The translations under genes and the position numbers were made by a program. The notes below the pieces were generated by a model. It saw only the letters and a list, made by a program, of their open reading frames with translations, was not told the origin of the DNA and searched no databases. Below, one piece after another: positions 60,501 to 64,000 of a DNA stretch of 64,000 nucleotides. The stretch spans positions 3,002,001 to 3,066,000 of the forward strand of contig NZ_CP068439.1 in assembly GCF_016757735.1 (NCBI RefSeq), written 5' to 3'. How positions within the stretch are numbered: position 1 is the first letter of the stretch; each line of letters opens with the position of its first letter. Source of the stretch: Aequorivita iocasae. GTDB lineage: Bacteria; Bacteroidota; Bacteroidia; Flavobacteriales; Flavobacteriaceae.

Positions 60501-61700
60501 ATGGCTTTTAAACCAGCAGACAAAATTCAAGATTTACAATACTTCGGTGAATTTGGAGGCGTTAATCCTTCCATCTCCGATTCTTCCACCTACACCTTTC
60601 TTTCGGCTAAAACAATGTTTGATACTTTTGAAGGGAATGCAGATGGGTGCTATTTATACTCGCGTCACTCCACCCCTTCCAATCTATATTTAGGACAGGC
60701 TCTTGCAGCCATGGAAGGCACCGAAACAGCAAATGTTGCAGCAAGCGGAATGGGTGCGATTACACCTGCTATTCTCCAACTTTGCAAAGCTGGTGACCAT
60801 ATTATTTCCAGCCGTACTATTTACGGTGGAACCTATGCTTTTCTCAAAAATTTTGCCCCTCGTTTAAATATTGAAACATCTTTTGTAGATATTACAAAAC
60901 TAGACGAAGTTGAAGCAGCTATCACTGAAGACACAAAAATAATCTACTGCGAAACTGTGAGCAATCCGCTATTGGAAATTGCCGATATTGAAGCTCTTTC
61001 AAAAATTTCAAAAAAACACGGTCTCCAATTATTGGTTGACAACACTTTTTCACCTTTAAGCGTTTCACCCGCAAAATTGGGCGCTGATGTTGTTTTACAC
61101 AGTTTAACCAAATTCATAAACGGAAGTAGCGATACCATGGGTGGCGTAACTTGCGGAACACAGGAGTTTATAGATAACCTTCGTAATGTGAACGATGGCG
61201 CCAATATGCTTCTCGGTCCCGCAATGGACAGTTTGCGTGCGGCTTCTATCTTGAAAAATTTGAGAACGCTTCACATACGTATAAAGCAACATAGTGAGAA
61301 TGCCCTGTATTTAGCCGAAAAATTTGAGGCAGATGGTTTGAAAACCGTTTATCCGGGATTGAAGTCGCATCCGGGACACAAGCTCTTCAAAAAAATGATG
61401 AATGAGGAATATGGTTTTGGTGGCATGCTGACCGTTGATGTGGGCGGAATTGATAAAGCCAATAAATTAATGGAATTAATGCAGGAGCGTAATCTTGGAT
61501 ATTTGGCGGTAAGTTTAGGATTTTACAAAACCTTATTTAGTGCGCCGGGTTCTTCCACGTCTTCAGAAATTCCAGAGGACGAACAAAAGGCTATGGGGCT
61601 TAGTGATGGACTTATCCGTTTTTCAATTGGTCTTGACAATGATATTCAACGAACCTACCAAATGATGCGGGAATGTATGGTGGAGGTTGGTGTTCTTTAA
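60501..61700 (+). CDS. PLP-dependent Cys/Met metabolism enzyme (methionine gamma-lyase-like)
   Basis: 399 residues from ATG 60501 (MAFKPADKIQDL); the ATG at 60465 lies in the leader. Fold-type I transsulfuration family: SRHSTPSNLYLGQALAAMEG, PLP-binding LLVDNTFSPL and Schiff-base Lys204 in HSLTKFINGSSD, plus RFSIGLDND near the C-terminus. Methionine gamma-lyase, cystathionine gamma-synthase or beta-lyase cannot be told apart with certainty. Confidence 0.88.
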   Translation: MAFKPADKIQDLQYFGEFGGVNPSISDSSTYTFLSAKTMFDTFEGNADGCYLYSRHSTPSNLYLGQALAAMEGTETANVAASGMGAITPAILQLCKAGDHIISSRTIYGGTYAFLKNFAPRLNIETSFVDITKLDEVEAAITEDTKIIYCETVSNPLLEIADIEALSKISKKHGLQLLVDNTFSPLSVSPAKLGADVVLHSLTKFINGSSDTMGGVTCGTQEFIDNLRNVNDGANMLLGPAMDSLRAASILKNLRTLHIRIKQHSENALYLAEKFEADGLKTVYPGLKSHPGHKLFKKMMNEEYGFGGMLTVDVGGIDKANKLMELMQERNLGYLAVSLGFYKTLFSAPGSSTSSEIPEDEQKAMGLSDGLIRFSIGLDNDIQRTYQMMRECMVEVGVL

Positions 61701-61721
61701 AAAACAAATTCCTTATAAGCA

Positions 61722-61755
61722 AAAAACTCCTGATAGTATCAGGAGTTTTTCTTTT
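61722..61755. terminator. Bidirectional terminator
   Basis: AAAAACTCCTGATA and TATCAGGAGTTTTT are perfect 14-base arms around one base, with T-rich continuation; convergent with the adhesin-like pseudogene. Confidence 0.92.
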
Positions 61756-61770
61756 AAAGTCAATAATGAA

Positions 61771-62543
61771 TTAATCAATACGCTCAATTATCATATTTGT
61801 CGTTCCCCCAAAAATCTTTATTTTGGGAATAGGTGTAATTTTTGTTCCGGAAGGCCCTGTTTTAGAAGCATTGATAAAATAGGTTTGATAAGCATCTAAA
61901 TGAAGTAATCTTACGGTAGTAAATGAATGTATTTCAGTATCTAAAATTTCAGTTACCGTTGCGGTATTATTTATTCTATTATTATTTTTAGATAAATAAA
62001 ACTCAATATTTTTAATCGCACTGTTCACACCCGTTACACGTTGATATGTAACAGTATAGGTGACTTTATAAGTCCCCGACACCTTTTGTCGTATTCCATT
62101 GCTAAGTAGTTCTACATTTGAACTTGACAAATCTGTGGTTTGCATATTTGGTAAACTTAAATTATCAGTATATTGGCTTAATTGTAGTGTTGTATTATTT
62201 GCTAAAAAAATCTCTCCATATTCTTTTGTACTACCAGTTGAACCACCGCCAGAGTTGTTACTGGTATTAACCAAATTCCAAGTACTGCCACCCCAAACAA
62301 AAAACCCCGAAGTCAACGTACTGTTGTTTGTAGTATTATAAATAAGTAAGCCTTCAGCAGGATTAGCAATAGTTGTATTATCATTTATCCCCGTAGGGCT
62401 ACACGTGGAAAAAGAACACCCTTATTTGATGCAGAAATATCAAGGATACTTGAAGGATCAGGCGATGTGGTATTGATGCCAACCTGTGAAAAACTATAAA
62501 AGGAAAATAAGAAAAATGGGATGAAGTTGTAGGTAAATTTCAT
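61771..62543 (-). pseudogene. Frameshifted paralogue of the YadA-head gene, without head repeats
   Basis: ATG 62543 gives signal peptide MKFTYNFIPFFLFSFYSFS and QVGINTTSPDPSSILDISAS, nearly the same as the gene at 11634. The frame stops after FPRVALRG near 62396. One extra base there would let it continue (LTGINDNTTIANPAEGLLIY) into the long frame ending at 61771, which holds SGFFVWGGSTWNLVN and the C-terminal beta domain (SGTYKVTYTVTYQR). So a single-base deletion, or a sequencing error, breaks a gene of about 258 codons that lacks the YadA repeats of its paralogue. Confidence 0.85.
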
Positions 62544-62566
62544 AATAAGATTTTGATTTGGTGGTG

Positions 62567-62574
62567 CAAACGTA
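62567..62574 (-). promoter_or_regulatory. Promoter -7 box of the paralogous gene
   Basis: Minus strand TACGTTTG, then CACCACCAAATC, the same as upstream of the gene at 11634. Positions 62575-62826 contain no gene. Confidence 0.6.
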
Positions 62575-62826
62575 ATTTGCTTTTGCAGAATTGCAATGTC
62601 CCAAATATCAGTTTTCGATATAACCAATTATATACTCGTTGAAGTGCAGATTGTTAAGAGAATGAGGGGGTTGGTAGAAGAATTCACCTACAAAACACAA
62701 GGCTGTTTTCTTTTTTATGACGAAATAGTCATCGTTAATTTAAATTTTCTTTCAATCGTGGTGATGACATTTCAATGCGAAAATCGATGGATTTGCACAG
62801 GTCTTATAATTTAAAAAAAAACAAAG

Positions 62827-64000
62827 ATGAAAAGAACCACATTTTTTTTTGCGCTTATTTTCATTGTATTTCAAATCCAAAAACTTAATGCACAAAATTT
62901 TGAATGGGCAAAACAATTGGGAGGCACTACAAATGACGAAGGCATAGCCATAACCGTGGATGCTTCAGGAAATGTTTTAACAACGGGTAGATTTACAAAT
63001 ACAGCAGATTTTGACCCGGGTAATGGTACATTCAATTTAACTTCCGTGGGTAGTAGGGATATTTTTATCTCAAAATTAAATGCTACAGGAGATTTTGTGT
63101 GGGCAAAACAAATAGGAGGAACTATTAATGAAATTGCAAATTCAATAGCCACAGATGTTTCTGGAAATATTTACATCGTGGGAAATTTTGAAGGTACTGC
63201 CGATTTTGATCCTAGCGCCACCTCCTTTAATCTTACCTCAGCCGGAAGTGACGACATCTTCATTCCAAAGTTGGAAGCGAACGGCAATTTTGTTTGGGCC
63301 AAACAGATAGGCAGTACGAATACTGATTTAGGATATAGCATCATAGCTGATCCTTCTGGAAATGTATATTTTACTGGCACCTTTGAGGGTACTGTAGATT
63401 TTGATCCGGGTGCAGGCATTTTTAATCTTTCTTCAGTAGCATTTAATGATGCCTTTATTTGCAAACTTGATTCCGCGGGCAATTTTATTTGGGCAAAACA
63501 ATTTACGGGAACAAGTAGCGTAAATTCAAATGCGATTAATATAGACTCCTCGGGAAATATTTATGTAGCGGGAGATTTTTTTGAAACTGTTGATTTTGAT
63601 CCAAATTCGGGTACTTTTAACCTTACTGCGGCAGGAAATTTCAATGATATTTTTGTCTCTAAATTGGATTCCTCCGGAAATCTGATTTGGGCAAAACAAA
63701 TGGGCGGAAATGGTATAGATATAGCCCGCTCCATCTCAATTGACGCGTCTGGAAATGTGCTTACTACAGGTGATTTTCGTGCATTGGCAGATTTTGATCC
63801 TGGAGCTGGCAATTTTCCACTTACCCCAATTGGCTTACAGGATACCTTCATTTCCAAACTTGATGCCTCTGGCAACTTTGTTTGGGCAAAACAATTGGGA
63901 GGTACTGAATTGGTTATAGGCAATTCCATAACTACTGATGCCCAGGGAAAAGTATTTTCAACAGGATATTTTCAGGGAATGGCAGATTTCGACCCTGGTA
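62827..64000 (+). CDS. Secreted SBBP-type beta-propeller repeat protein (partial)
   Basis: ATG 62827 opens a frame without stop to the window end (391 codons seen). Signal peptide MKRTTFFFALIFIVFQIQKL, ending LNAQ. It then has about seven repeats of 50-55 residues: FxWAKQxGG, a DxSGN block, GxFxxTxDFDPGxGxFNL, then DxFIxKLDxxGN. These match SBBP-like repeats of Bacteroidota surface proteins; a T9SS tail is to be expected beyond the window. Minus-strand frames here are shadows. Confidence 0.88.
   Translation, partial: MKRTTFFFALIFIVFQIQKLNAQNFEWAKQLGGTTNDEGIAITVDASGNVLTTGRFTNTADFDPGNGTFNLTSVGSRDIFISKLNATGDFVWAKQIGGTINEIANSIATDVSGNIYIVGNFEGTADFDPSATSFNLTSAGSDDIFIPKLEANGNFVWAKQIGSTNTDLGYSIIADPSGNVYFTGTFEGTVDFDPGAGIFNLSSVAFNDAFICKLDSAGNFIWAKQFTGTSSVNSNAINIDSSGNIYVAGDFFETVDFDPNSGTFNLTAAGNFNDIFVSKLDSSGNLIWAKQMGGNGIDIARSISIDASGNVLTTGDFRALADFDPGAGNFPLTPIGLQDTFISKLDASGNFVWAKQLGGTELVIGNSITTDAQGKVFSTGYFQGMADFDPG

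Noticed and set aside
62871-63929. Three minus-strand frames of 93-122 codons at the window end
   Set aside because: They are shadows of the plus-strand SBBP-repeat gene, which is open to the window edge.

Overview
The window looks like chromosome from a member of the Flavobacteriaceae (Bacteroidota). The signs are low GC, flavobacterial TAnnTTTG -7 promoter boxes, A-rich leaders instead of strong Shine-Dalgarno sites, many signal-peptide proteins and lipoproteins, C-terminal tails of the type IX secretion kind, and family content such as DUF6266, four-helix-bundle (23S rRNA IVP-like) proteins and delta-60/SBBP repeat proteins. No rRNA, tRNA or CRISPR array was recognised.

Layout. 0.2-4.2 kb: purL, carrying two in-frame copies of an interspersed repeat. 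4.3-9.7 kb: secreted and lipoprotein genes, a DoxX-like protein and a decayed NTF2-like gene. 10-13.4 kb: a YadA-head adhesin-like protein and a TlpA-type thioredoxin. 13.5-25 kb is an accessory region: a 155-bp tandem repeat array, a ClC channel gene split by an intact IS3-family element (4-bp target duplication), then, all on the minus strand and separated by attC-like hairpins, a type IIG restriction-modification gene, a translationally coupled two-gene module with a HEPN-like protein, and a CDF cation transporter. An IS1182-family element sits in one attC-like hairpin. 25-27.3 kb: DUF6266, a small HTH gene and a REP/RAYT remnant. 27.4-38 kb: fatty-acid catabolism (acyl-CoA ligase, MarR, FadB/FadN-like, thiolase, acyl-CoA dehydrogenase). 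38-46 kb: secreted peptidases and an amidohydrolase. 46-64 kb: mostly core and envelope genes (fasciclin, LysM, MoxR/VWA pair, S9 peptidase, lipid kinase, hydrolase-OsmC fusion, CuZn SOD, lipoamide dehydrogenase, a Cys/Met PLP enzyme), a frameshifted paralogue of the 10-kb adhesin-like gene, and an SBBP-repeat gene running off the end.

The most unusual signal is in the intergenic DNA. Many spacers consist of degenerate words of exactly 7 bp (once 8 bp): the word family changes from tract to tract and even within a tract, but the 7-bp register is kept. Several tracts start or stop exactly at stop codons. In the beta-oxidation operon each of the three gene junctions after marR holds such a sequence as an inverted pair. 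At two of them the inverted heptad arms enclose a gene for a four-helix-bundle protein of the 23S rRNA intervening-sequence family, and at the third the hairpin is empty. I read this as one family of heptad-armed elements with or without the four-helix-bundle gene. The periodicity and the inverted arms are visible in the sequence; the mechanism and mobility are inference.

The second notable system is the cassette-like minus-strand island: attC-like sites (GCCCAAC...GTTGGGC with a long hairpin) bound a compact HEPN-containing gene pair next to a type IIG enzyme, which suggests cassette-borne defence genes without a visible integrase.
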